Part shown: positions 27,143-35,437 of the stretch, piece after piece
Position numbering within the stretch: position 1 is the stretch's first letter
How the letters are laid out: every line of letters begins with the position of its first letter
Assembly (NCBI GenBank): GCA_905182425.1
Contig: CAJJBP010000026.1
Location: 1 to 35,582, forward strand
DNA: 35,582 nt
Origin: an uncultured Planktomarina sp.
GTDB lineage: Bacteria; Pseudomonadota; Alphaproteobacteria; Rhodobacterales; Rhodobacteraceae
Direction: 5' to 3'
The notes under the pieces: model-generated
What the model was told of the DNA's origin: nothing
What the model saw: only the letters and a program-made list of their open reading frames with translations
Databases searched by the model: none
Position numbers and translations under genes: made by a program

Positions 27143-28030
27143 TCATTTTGCTTTAGGCTTCCGGTTAATTAGTACTATTCCGATACTAACCATAAATAAT
27201 GCAGCAACGATCCAGGATGATACCTCCTCGTCAAGTATTAACCACCCTAAAATTACGCCAAAAACAGGGGCAAGAAAGCCGAAACTTGCCATATCGCTTG
27301 CTGGGTATTTCGAAAGAATCCAAAACCAAGTTAAAATACCAAATCCGACTACGACGATAGATTGAAAAGCCAAAATTCCCCAGTGTTCAGGACGTAATTC
27401 TCTGATTTGGTCTCCTATCAGATATGAAACGGGTAGAAGGACAAAAGCTGAAACAACCAGTTGATAAAGCAACTGCATCTCGGGTGCGGATCGGTTCATT
27501 GGTGTTAAGCGTGCGACTAAACCAATCGCAGCCCAAATCATCGCAGCTGCAATGCAAAAAATATCACCAATTAGCGCGTTCTCCCCCTCATTTCGCCCCA
27601 ACATTGCTATCGCCACTCCAGCCGTTGCAACTACCAAACCACCAGCACGCAACATTGTAATCTTTTCAGTTGGAATTAAGAAATGTGCTGCAATCGTCAT
27701 CCAAACTGGCATCGTGTAGAAAAGGACTGAAACCCGAGCAACGCTCGAATAATCCAGCGCGAAAAACAGGAGTAGAAACTCAATCGCAAATAACACCCCA
27801 GCAATAATCCCCCAAGGCAGGCTACCATCAGTGATTGATAATTTTCTTTTTAAAAATAGCGCCAAAACAAAAACAGGAAAGATTGCAAAACCTGAACGCA
27901 AACCAGCTTGCAACGCAGGGTGCATTCCCTCCGACACTATTTTAACCAAAACTTGGTTTAGTCCTAAAAGTAACGAGACAGCCACTAATAACGAACAACC
28001 CAGCGTATCCATTTTATCTTTGGGGGCCAC
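27143..28030 (-). CDS. EamA/DMT family transporter
   Basis: Second drug/metabolite transporter, 295 aa, ten predicted helices in two EamA repeats. Landmarks are LLLGLNQVLVKIVSEGMHPA, FYTMPVWMTIAAHFLIPTEK, and the second repeat AFQSIVVVGFGILTWFWILS to GFLAPVFGVILGWLILDEEV. The C-terminus is MVSIGIVLINRKPKAK. A small hairpin (CAACC 27105-27109 / GGTTG 27116-27120, loop T6) lies just downstream on the minus strand and may mark the transcript end. The substrate is unknown. Confidence 0.9.
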   Translation of the reverse strand: MAPKDKMDTLGCSLLVAVSLLLGLNQVLVKIVSEGMHPALQAGLRSGFAIFPVFVLALFLKRKLSITDGSLPWGIIAGVLFAIEFLLLFFALDYSSVARVSVLFYTMPVWMTIAAHFLIPTEKITMLRAGGLVVATAGVAIAMLGRNEGENALIGDIFCIAAAMIWAAIGLVARLTPMNRSAPEMQLLYQLVVSAFVLLPVSYLIGDQIRELRPEHWGILAFQSIVVVGFGILTWFWILSKYPASDMASFGFLAPVFGVILGWLILDEEVSSWIVAALFMVSIGIVLINRKPKAK

Positions 28031-28230
28031 TAAAAATCCTTCAATTCCTAAAATGCACCCTAAGCCTACAGATTAGATACAACAATGCTGCTGTATTTAA
28101 GTTCCAGCGTCTAGTTTCAGTCGCTGTCGAATACTGAGAGTAATACTAGATCAGCTACACCCTAAGGAAACTCACCCCCCCCTCTTGAACATTTACTAAG
28201 CCAGAGACGTGGAGACGGGTAGATTGGGGT

Positions 28231-28776
28231 TTAGTAAAATTCTAAATTTATGATTGAAATATCAGCTGTGTAATTTTTACCATATGCAACGATACCTATG
28301 CTCTTAATTGTACTTTGTTTTATCAAAGTCCTCATAAATGACGAAGATTTCATAAAGGATTCAAATGGCAGTTTGATCTCTTGCCAATTGGCAGAGGTAT
28401 CAAAGCCTTGATGGTAATAGTGCCATGGTAAGCTAGTACTTGAATTTCTAATATGTAGATAATACCGTTCGCCATTACCTTTGACTTTTAACTTTATACC
28501 TGCCTTTCCTTTTGCAAGCTCCAACGGGATTGATGACCTAACTTGTATGAAACCTCCATTATTAGCTGTAGACACCTGACCTGTTAGCCTGATGGCTTCT
28601 TCTGATCCATTATTTACAAATTTAGCACTTCCTTCAGAAACACCACCCATCACAGTGTCTGCAAAGTAAGACCACTGACCAGTTTTAATAAGGTTTTCGG
28701 CCATTGCGCCTCCCCACGTCGAAACTGCAAAAAACGTACTAGCTACCAATAATTTTAATTTTTTTTTGTTGACCAC
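28231..28776 (-). CDS. CIA30 domain-containing exported protein
   Basis: 181 aa. Residues 1-26 form a signal peptide (cleavage after AMA). The mature part fits the CIA30 (complex I intermediate-associated protein 30) galactose-binding-like fold: W-x-Y-x-x-DTVMGGVSEGSAKF, the NNGGFIQVRSS strand, KLKVKGNGERYYLHIRN and INLEFY at the end. Bacterial CIA30 proteins are often exported and not tied to respiratory complex I, so function is open. The gene stands alone; its promoter lies in the 353-base gap before the divergent cupin gene. Confidence 0.85.
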   Translation of the reverse strand: MVNKKKLKLLVASTFFAVSTWGGAMAENLIKTGQWSYFADTVMGGVSEGSAKFVNNGSEEAIRLTGQVSTANNGGFIQVRSSIPLELAKGKAGIKLKVKGNGERYYLHIRNSSTSLPWHYYHQGFDTSANWQEIKLPFESFMKSSSFMRTLIKQSTIKSIGIVAYGKNYTADISIINLEFY

Positions 28777-29129
28777 TTTTTCAACTCCATTGGCACCCTT
28801 TGGATTTTATACGAAGCCTCTTAAATCTTAGATCACACAATGCGCGCCATGTTTATGTAATACTCCCGGACCACCTTTGTTGGGTACAAAGCGAGCCAAA
28901 GTGGCCAGCAGGGGTAAATGGAAGTTGGGTAAACCTGCAAATTGCCTAGTAATTTCTAGAAGGTTTTCAAAGCTAAGGATTTTGAACTCTTTTATATATT
29001 ATCGCAGCAAAATTGGCGGGTATAAAAAGGTGCTCTAACTGCGTGTCTTAAAATCGTCTAATTGTCTAATTGACCTAAGAGAATTGAAAGTATTCTAATA
29101 ACCATGCACACTGACCATAAGGCTAGTAT
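28777..29129. other. Divergent intergenic region between CIA30 and DddQ-like genes
   Basis: A+T-rich, 353 bases, no convincing gene. Features visible are an 8-bp direct tandem GTCTAATT GTCTAATT at 29056-29071, about 60 bases before the cupin ATG, and TTTGT/ACAAA and GCCA/TGGC short dyads near 28878-28905. The tandem may be a regulator half-site pair for the cupin gene; this is weak. Confidence 0.35.
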
Positions 29130-29717
29130 ATGAGTTTAAGAGATCTATTCACTGCACTGGCAGATTTATTTGACGGGCCTGAAGCGATAGAGAAGCATGC
29201 TAAGGATGCACTTCTTTTTGCAGATTTCAGCACAGAAATCTCCTTTGAACCTACAGAGTTGGTACACCCATTTAAAATTATAATGGGCGAAACCAAAGCG
29301 CATTCTGTTTGCGAGGTAATTGTTCAAACACCATTGCCATGGTTACCTCCACAAACCTCACACAATCCACTTTACGTGGCCCACAGCCTGCCAAAAGTGC
29401 ATGTTGAGCTTCTTGGTCCGGATGGTTTGATAAAGTCAAACTCTGTTCGATTAGGACTTTATGGGATGTTACCAAATTTTGAATATGGCATTCGAACCCA
29501 TCCCGCGGAAGAGGTCTTTGTTATGATCGCAGGCTCTGCCTATTGGAAGCGTGGACATTCGCTTTATAGAGCCCTTGATACAGGCGAACGCTCTTATCAC
29601 CCTTCCATGATGCCACACGCCAACAAAACCGTGGAGGAACCATTTTTGTCAGCCTATGTTTGGCATGGTGATATTTCAACTCTCAATTACAAATACGAAG
29701 GCATACCTCCCAATTGA
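29130..29717 (+). CDS. DddQ-like cupin (DMSP lyase superfamily) with Tyr-to-Phe change
   Basis: 195 aa, cupin fold of the DMSP-lyase-like superfamily, closest in pattern to DddQ. The metal site reads H124-P-A-E-E128-V-F130 and H163 (MMPHANKT). W178 (YVWHGD) and Y119 also align. In DddQ, as I recall, the ligands are His125, Glu129, Tyr131 and His163, with Tyr131 acting as base; here that tyrosine is F130. The usual HHHPAEE is RTHPAEE. The protein may be a DMSP lyase variant or a relative with another substrate. The start ATG 29130 is preceded by AAGG. It is a single-gene unit before a GST/SDR pair. Confidence 0.82.
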   Translation: MSLRDLFTALADLFDGPEAIEKHAKDALLFADFSTEISFEPTELVHPFKIIMGETKAHSVCEVIVQTPLPWLPPQTSHNPLYVAHSLPKVHVELLGPDGLIKSNSVRLGLYGMLPNFEYGIRTHPAEEVFVMIAGSAYWKRGHSLYRALDTGERSYHPSMMPHANKTVEEPFLSAYVWHGDISTLNYKYEGIPPN

Positions 29718-29902
29718 GCAAAATAAGCACAACACTCCACGCGCCTTTATCAGCCCAGGGTGGCCGAGTAATGGGGGCTACTTGTGTGGCTTAAGCTTGA
29801 TGATCGTGGTTTACTGTAACAGAAATCTTGATAAGCTTTGCTTTCAATTAGGTACTACAGTCTTGGTTCCATAATTCTGCAGCCCACCGCAGTAAACCCC
29901 AG

Positions 29903-29926
29903 GGTCTGGCGCACTTTGAGCAGACC
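29903..29926. promoter_or_regulatory. 6-bp inverted repeat upstream of the GST gene
   Basis: GGTCTG (29903-29908) and CAGACC (29921-29926) around a 12-base loop, about 30 bases before the TTG start. It could be an operator for the GST-SDR pair. No T run follows, so a terminator for the cupin gene is less likely. Confidence 0.35.
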
Positions 29927-29956
29927 AGAACTAAGCAAGTAGGTTAGGGTTTTATA

Positions 29957-30586
29957 TTGAACAAGCCAGAAGAGGTCTCTGCCATTAAAGTTTACTATGC
30001 CCCCCAATCCCGCGCTGTCCGCACCGTCTGGCTTTTAGAAGAGATTGGCCTAAGCTACGAATTAGAAAAGTTTACCCTTGGACAAAAAGAGATGCGTGGC
30101 CCGGAATACACCTCAGTCAACCCAAATGGTCGGGTGCCAACGCTGATCGATGGGGATGTCACTCTCACCGAAAGCACGGCAATTGCACAATATCTGGGCG
30201 CAAAATATGCTCCAGCTCTAATTCCTGGGACAGAGGCTGAAAATTTCGCGCAATACCTACAATGGCTGCATTATGCGGAGGGCATGATCATGGGGCCCAT
30301 GGGGAATTACGTGGTTGAAACGGTTTTGCTGCCGCCAGAACGCCGCAACCCGGAACTGGCAATGCGTGCACTCAAACTGATGGGCCGCACATTGAACGCG
30401 CTGGAGTCTCATATGGATGGACGCGCGTTTCTGGCAAACGATTTTACCGTTGCCGATACTATCACAGGGCATGCAGTCATTATGGCTCGGCGTCTTAAGG
30501 TTGATTTTAACGTGTTCCCTACCCTTTCAGGCTACGCAGACCGGCTAGAAGCCCGACCAGCCTTTGTGGCGGCAGAGGCAGTATAG
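29957..30586 (+). CDS. Glutathione S-transferase family protein
   Basis: Cytosolic GST, 209 aa. The thioredoxin-like N-terminal domain has YYAPQSRAVRTVWLLEEI and the glutathione-binding cis-Pro segment GRVPTLIDGD followed by TLTESTAIAQYL. The all-helical C-terminal domain has FTVADTITGHAVIMARRL. The first start available is TTG 29957; the next in-frame Met lies inside the fold (MRGPEY). The gene is 9 bases from an SDR gene and probably cotranscribed. The substrate is unknown. Confidence 0.92.
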   Translation: MNKPEEVSAIKVYYAPQSRAVRTVWLLEEIGLSYELEKFTLGQKEMRGPEYTSVNPNGRVPTLIDGDVTLTESTAIAQYLGAKYAPALIPGTEAENFAQYLQWLHYAEGMIMGPMGNYVVETVLLPPERRNPELAMRALKLMGRTLNALESHMDGRAFLANDFTVADTITGHAVIMARRLKVDFNVFPTLSGYADRLEARPAFVAAEAV

Positions 30587-30595
30587 GAGTTCAGC

Positions 30596-31333
30596 ATGAG
30601 CATAAAACCCATCTGCCTGATCATTGGAGCCGGAGATTATATAGGTGCTGCTATCGCCAAACGTTTTGCCGGCGGTGGTTACCATGTCGTTATGGGGCGC
30701 CGTCAGGGCGAGAAACTCGCACCTTTAATATCTGAAATCAAAGCTGAAGGAGGGTCTGCGCAAGGTTTCACGTGGGACGCTCGTCGCAAAGAGACTACAA
30801 TAAAAATGTTTTCTAAGGTCGAAGCCGAAATCGGTCCGGTGGAAATTTGTATATTTAATGTTGGTGGCAATGTCCGGTTCCCGATCTTAGAGACGACTGA
30901 GCGGGTATTTCGCAAGGTTTGGGAGATGTGTGCCTACGCCGCTTTTCTAAACGGACGCGAAGCGGCAAAACATATGGTTGCGCGGCAGAAAGGTTCAATC
31001 TTTTTTACCGGCGCAACAGCCTCAGTTCGTGGCAGTTCAGGTTACGCTGCCTTTGCATCTGGTAAGTTCGCGCTGCGGGGGTTGGCACAGTCAATGGCCC
31101 GTGAATTGGGGCCACAAAATATCCATGTCGCACATCTGGTTATTGATGCAGGCGTTGACACTGAATTTGTGCGCGAGCGCCAACGGCAAGCTGGGATTGA
31201 GCCCGACGACCTGCCGCTCGACACTTTGATGAACCCAGACAGCATTGCGAAGGCTTATTGGGACCTGCACCATCAAAGCCGAGATGGTTGGACCTTTGAA
31301 CTTGATATCCGACCGTTTGCAGAGACTTGGTAA
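30596..31333 (+). CDS. Short-chain dehydrogenase/reductase, atypical active site
   Basis: 245 aa Rossmann-fold SDR. The nucleotide-binding motif is GAGDYIG (11-17). The usual NNAG is FNVGGN (88-92), and the catalytic Ser/Thr strand is FFTGATAS (136-143). The expected YxxxK appears as F153-A-S-G-K157 with Y150 three residues earlier (SGYAAFASGKFAL). The canonical tyrosine is thus replaced, as in some divergent SDR subfamilies. An AGGAG ribosome site precedes the ATG. It is paired with the GST. Confidence 0.9.
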   Translation: MSIKPICLIIGAGDYIGAAIAKRFAGGGYHVVMGRRQGEKLAPLISEIKAEGGSAQGFTWDARRKETTIKMFSKVEAEIGPVEICIFNVGGNVRFPILETTERVFRKVWEMCAYAAFLNGREAAKHMVARQKGSIFFTGATASVRGSSGYAAFASGKFALRGLAQSMARELGPQNIHVAHLVIDAGVDTEFVRERQRQAGIEPDDLPLDTLMNPDSIAKAYWDLHHQSRDGWTFELDIRPFAETW

Positions 31334-31495
31334 GTGGCCTTTTTGCCTATTCCAATTCAACATTTGCAAAAGTATATTCAATTTTCGCATTTGCTTGATA
31401 ATAACTTGCGATAAAGCAACCACGTGGCCGTGAAGGAACCTGATCAGCAGGAAGACTCCACTGTGAAAAGCTCAGATCTACTGTTTTCTTAAGGA

Positions 31496-32103
31496 TTATT
31501 CTGCCCAGGCTGTCGCACTCCTAGAGCTTGTCAAAGGCATTCGATGCCCTGGCCGAATGACAGACGATTGATAAGCATCACGCGCAAATACTTTTCTTAC
31601 AATTTCGGCAAAAAATCTAGAGTTTTATTTGGGAAATTTAGGTCGAACTAGTTTGATCCCAGCACTCGCAAAATTCAACACAGTCATCAAGTTGAGGATT
31701 ACCTTCATATGCATCTCTTTTGTTTGGGTTAGCTCCAACGTGTTTTCCAAAGTATATATATTTGAAAACAGCATGGGTTTGAACGCACCAAGTTACCTGC
31801 TCACGAACAAACGGCTTCAGTATGGCTGCCGCATATTTATCATAATTATGAGAGGCAAATATATCACCGATATCATGTGAAAGAGCGCCAAAGATCCAGT
31901 CTTCATCATCGCCATCAAGCCATGCCCTCGTAGCGATTGCACGGAATGGCCCAGTCGCGTGACCTGATAGCCAGATAAACTTTTATCTAGGCCCACCATT
32001 GCTGCTAATAAGCGATCGGCTGTGCCTTCTGTGTATCGATGCTTAAATCTATCCATAACGCATAATCTGCCTGGTCGCCGTCTTTCATCTGTGTGAATTT
32101 CAT
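31496..32103 (-). pseudogene. Frameshifted HD-domain protein
   Basis: The joined reading starts ATG 32103 (or 32112) with MKFTQMKDGDQADYAL, then MDRFKHRYTEGTADRLLAAM and GLDKSLSGYQVTRLGHSVQ. It continues ATRAWLDGDDEDWIFGALSH, DIGDIFASHNYDKYAAAIL, REQVTWCVQTHAVFKYIYFG, FCECWDQTS, and a tail with FAEIVRKVFARDAYQ ending at TAA 31496. SHDIGD is the HD metal motif. The four breaks are each one base lost from a short homopolymer: AA near 32055, GG near 31938, TTT near 31645, T7 near 31613. The family is a roughly 190-aa HD protein related to PhnZ-type oxygenases or phosphohydrolases; its substrate is unknown. Confidence 0.85.
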
Positions 32104-32331
32104 ATGATCCATCTGTGTGTCACTTTCATGTCAACAACTTAGCCAATCCAACATACACTAAACGCAAATAAGATGAATTATTAAGATCCATGGTGGTTTT
32201 ACAAATGTAAGAATATACGGGCGTCAATAATTGTTTGAAGCGGCCTATATTCAAATTTTAATTTGCCTCTTAATCATTGCTGAATCTAGAGTGTTAACTT
32301 AGACCTGAAAAAAATTATAAAAGACCGAGTA

Positions 32332-33087
32332 ATGAGCAAAATTTCAAAATCAACACATGAACCAGCTTATGGATATATGACTGAGAAAATACAGCTTAGA
32401 TACATCTCAACTGCAATAGAAGAAAAAATTCTTCCAGTAAATGCACACAGAATGAGTGAGATTGTCACCCTTTTTGCCTCAAAAAACCAATCTAAACCTA
32501 TTCAATTTTGGCAGCTATTTTCTGTATTAGGGCCTGAGCGAATAGTGAGGATAGTTCATAAGTTCTATCATTTGGTTTACCAAGATGAAATTTGGTTTAA
32601 GGCCTCCTTTGAACGGATTGGTGACATCTCGCACCATGTTAGAACCCAATCCTCGATGTGGCTTGATGTGATGGGTGGTGGGCTCAAATACCATGGTGCG
32701 GAGTTTAGGCTAAACTTTCATCACCAGCATAACGCTCTTGAAGTTATGAATGCTCGAGGGGCAGAGCGGTGGGCGAAACTCATGGTTCAAGCACTCGACG
32801 AATCTGAAAAAGAAATTCGAGCAGATCCTCGTGTCCGTATTAGCATCAACACATTCTTAACTCACTTTATGAAGAAATATGCGGTAGATTTTGGCTTTAA
32901 AACCGTCGAGATCTTTGGTGCGACCAATGCTCCAATTAAAAATAAATTGAATTTTCTCAATATGACCGATGCTTCAATTGAAGCACTTTCAGAACTTGAG
33001 TTGCGAGAAGCCCTCATTGGAAGAGGCGTCAATACCAGTGGAAAAGCTGATAAGGCAGAGCTCATTAGAAAAGCAAAAAGCCTTTAG
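32332..33087 (+). CDS. Truncated-hemoglobin-like protein with C-terminal SAP-like segment
   Basis: 251 aa. Residues about 58-190 have the layout of a truncated-globin-like heme protein: KFYHLVYQDEIWFKASFERI (Y79 at the B10-like position), DVMGGGLKYHG, and FHHQHNALEV containing the likely proximal His (131 or 133). They end ...TFLTHFMKKYAVDFGF. After a linker, residues about 213-250 (SIEALSELELREALIGRGVN then TSGKADKAELIRKAKSL) match the helix-turn-helix pattern of SAP/ARMET-like C-terminal domains, which bind nucleic acid or proteins. The first 45 residues are unassigned. A role in O2, NO or redox sensing is inference. It stands alone. Confidence 0.7.
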   Translation: MSKISKSTHEPAYGYMTEKIQLRYISTAIEEKILPVNAHRMSEIVTLFASKNQSKPIQFWQLFSVLGPERIVRIVHKFYHLVYQDEIWFKASFERIGDISHHVRTQSSMWLDVMGGGLKYHGAEFRLNFHHQHNALEVMNARGAERWAKLMVQALDESEKEIRADPRVRISINTFLTHFMKKYAVDFGFKTVEIFGATNAPIKNKLNFLNMTDASIEALSELELREALIGRGVNTSGKADKAELIRKAKSL

Positions 33088-33340
33088 CAAGCTTTAAGTA
33101 TTTAAATTTTGCTTCCTCCCGCTGATCTTGGCTAATGATATCGGTTATTGAGTGCATAAAGTTTGGCTGTGTGCACATTGTAATGCGTGTTCTTATTTTT
33201 TTAACAGTACTTGCGATCCAGTGGGCCAAAGCACGATGGTAAAAAATACCAGAGCCTTTCTTTAAAAAATGAAAAATAAAGAATGTTTTGTAATTAGGCT
33301 GGCTATAAATAGGCCTTGGTCTCCAGTAGTGACGTCTGTG

Positions 33341-33949
33341 CTAGTCCTCTACACCTGCTGGGTTTTGTACGTCACGCCCTATGGCAGCTAGATCAGAGTA
33401 CCTGTCCCCAATCCGGTGATGTGGCCGACCACGAGTTGCGGCGCCTAATGCTACAACCAACTCGTCAACAGCGGGCGCGTCATAGATTGAAAATTGAACT
33501 GTAAGATAGTGTGAACGCCGTCCAGTGTCATGTTTATCCATTAGTGGTATTTGAATTTGGGTGTTTGCTGGGCCCCTTGTATTTGTAAAGCCTAGGTAGC
33601 TCTTTGCTCCAACAGCCTCACGATAGAAATTACCAAATTGTAACGTGTGAATAAGGGCAGAGGCGTGTTCTAGTTCACAACTAGTACCAGCTATGCAGGC
33701 TTTCCCATAGGCTTCTATGGAATCACCTGAGCCTACTAAAGAAATTAGCTTATCGGTTATTAATTCACCTAAATATGGTGCAATACGTTTTATTTCAGGT
33801 GACAAATCTTCAACAAATCCACGCCCAAACCAAGGGTTTTTTACAACAGCAGCGACACCAATCATACGAAGTTCAGGATCTGATACACGCCCTCCTTCGG
33901 TATGAATAATCTCATCAAAAGTTACAACTTTCCGTAATTCAGCAAGCAT
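33341..33949 (-). CDS. Amino acid synthesis family protein (DUF1185)
   Basis: 202 aa, a good length for the PF06684 family, whose biochemical role is poorly known. Visible conserved stretches are TEGGRVSDPELRMIGVAAVV, KNPWFGRGFVEDLSPEI, GSGDSIEAYGKACIAGTSCE and GRRSHYLTVQFSIYDAPAVD. It follows the RidA/hydrolase pair by 163 bases in the same direction and may be part of the same catabolic unit. Confidence 0.85.
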   Translation of the reverse strand: MLAELRKVVTFDEIIHTEGGRVSDPELRMIGVAAVVKNPWFGRGFVEDLSPEIKRIAPYLGELITDKLISLVGSGDSIEAYGKACIAGTSCELEHASALIHTLQFGNFYREAVGAKSYLGFTNTRGPANTQIQIPLMDKHDTGRRSHYLTVQFSIYDAPAVDELVVALGAATRGRPHHRIGDRYSDLAAIGRDVQNPAGVED

Positions 33950-34112
33950 GGTTTTTCTCCGATTGAATCTTATGGAATTATTTTACGTTACTATGAATTA
34001 CCTACTCCAACTTCGAACTTGATGTAACACTTAGCTAATGAAATTGCGAAAGAGGTCTCAATCAGCATTTTACTTTGATAAAAAAACTAAAATCCACCCA
34101 CAATTTATTTAT

Positions 34113-34913
34113 TCAGTCTAAGAGATCTAAGCCATCAAGAAATTCTAATATCGGTTTATTCACAACTGTTGGCGCTTCAACCAGTGCCATGTGTCGGAGA
34201 CCAGGAAAAACTAATACTTTGGCTCCCTCTATGTCAACGGCAATAGCATCAGCCATTTCCGGGCCATTACCAAAATCCTCCTCGCCCGTTAAAACCAACG
34301 AAGGAAGAGTTAGAGCTGGGTTGGGCTTTACAATTTCATCAATACCAGTCGCTAGAACACTATAGATAGTGTGATACACTTCTCTTGAGTTTGCGATTAC
34401 CCATTGTCGCACTTTATCCATTAGGTTGGGGTTAGCTTCCATGAAACCGCTTGTGAACCAACGTTCAAGGGCGGCTTCAACCGTTGACTGTGGTCCCATA
34501 ATGCGGGCTTGATCCACACGTGCAAGAATGGACGCTTGCGCAGCTTCACTCCGTGTATGGGGCGAATGCAAAATGATCATTGCCAATGACCTTTTAGGAG
34601 CATCCTGAGCAAAACGACGGGCAATCATGCCTCCCAGTGAGAAGCCCACTATTACCCCTTGTGAAATATCGCAATGGTCAAGTAGGCTACTTAATTGTTT
34701 AGAAAATAGTGAAAGACTGGGCTGTTTAGTTGGATCTACAGATCCACCATGCCCATATAAATCATAGCTCAAAATACGATAAGAATTCACAAGGTCTGGG
34801 GTCAACCATTGCCAGCAATCTTTATTTAATCCCAGACCGTGAATTAGTATTACTACTGGCGCCGATTTAGGTCCAGTAAGCTCATACCGTGTGCCATCTG
34901 GTGCAATGGTCAT
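34113..34913 (-). CDS. Alpha/beta hydrolase (enol-lactonase/RutD-like)
   Basis: 266 aa. The oxyanion motif is HGLGLNKDCW (25-34), the nucleophile S92 in GFSLGG, the acid Asp in VLTGEEDFGN, and the base His in GLRHMALVEAP. There is no signal peptide, so it is cytoplasmic. It overlaps the RidA stop as TAATG. RidA plus a hydrolase of this type occurs in ring-cleavage and pyrimidine-type pathways where a reactive enamine or imine is cleared and then hydrolysed. The pathway here is inferred. Confidence 0.92.
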   Translation of the reverse strand: MTIAPDGTRYELTGPKSAPVVILIHGLGLNKDCWQWLTPDLVNSYRILSYDLYGHGGSVDPTKQPSLSLFSKQLSSLLDHCDISQGVIVGFSLGGMIARRFAQDAPKRSLAMIILHSPHTRSEAAQASILARVDQARIMGPQSTVEAALERWFTSGFMEANPNLMDKVRQWVIANSREVYHTIYSVLATGIDEIVKPNPALTLPSLVLTGEEDFGNGPEMADAIAVDIEGAKVLVFPGLRHMALVEAPTVVNKPILEFLDGLDLLD

Positions 34914-35314
34914 TATGAGCCATCGCCCAGCGGGCGATAAGCCATCATTTCCACTTCGACACGGACGTCGACCAATAACTCACTTACAACAGCTGACCGT
35001 GTTGGAGGCTCGATTGGAAAGTATTCGCCATAAATTTCATTGAAGCCCTTAAAATCAGAGCGCTTACGCAGCCAGACCATGGCTTTTACCACATCATCGC
35101 GCGTGCAGTCTGCTTGAGCCAGTGTCAAAGTTATATCATCAAGAATGGCCCGTGTTTGTTGCTGAATGGTACCGTCTATCATTGGCAACCCATCACGCAT
35201 CGGAATTTGTCCAGTCAAAAATACAAAATCCCCTGCACGAATAGCACGCGAGAGTGACAAAACTTGACCGTCAATTTCAAGTGGACCGCCGATAATTTGT
35301 TTTTTTTGAACCAT
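34913..35314 (-). CDS. RidA/YjgF/Rut family reactive-intermediate deaminase
   Basis: 133 aa. Trimeric RidA-fold proteins hydrolyse enamine/imine intermediates. Family motifs are LSLSRAIRAGDFVFLTGQIP, the conserved Arg in EPPTRSAVVSELL, and VDVRVEVEMMAY at the C-terminus. First gene of the minus-strand unit; it shares the stop/start TAATG with the hydrolase. It is divergent from an aldehyde dehydrogenase, with a dyad in the shared promoter. Confidence 0.93.
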   Translation of the reverse strand: MVQKKQIIGGPLEIDGQVLSLSRAIRAGDFVFLTGQIPMRDGLPMIDGTIQQQTRAILDDITLTLAQADCTRDDVVKAMVWLRKRSDFKGFNEIYGEYFPIEPPTRSAVVSELLVDVRVEVEMMAYRPLGDGS

Positions 35315-35342
35315 TTTTAGATCCCCTTGTGCGTACCGTGCC

Positions 35343-35360
35343 CTGACTGCAACTAGTCAG
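35343..35360. promoter_or_regulatory. CTGACT-N6-AGTCAG perfect dyad between RidA and aldehyde dehydrogenase
   Basis: Arms at 35343-35348 and 35355-35360, spacer GCAACT. It lies in the 123-base divergent promoter region, 29 bases upstream of the RidA start and 78 bases before the dehydrogenase start. It is a good candidate operator for coordinate control. Confidence 0.5.
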
Positions 35361-35437
35361 TTTCAGATTTTTCGCCAATATATGTCGCTTTTTCCCGAAC
35401 GGTGATTGTGAAAGCAGCTTTGAATAGGAATCAAGTA

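Noticed and set aside
29718..29956. G+C-rich stretch as a tRNA or small RNA
   Set aside because: No cloverleaf, no T-loop or CCA-type end; only the short GGTCTG/CAGACC dyad stands out.
31817..32056. 79-codon minus ORF as an independent small protein
   Set aside because: It is the N-terminal piece of the frameshifted HD-domain gene; its last 36 codons are out of frame.
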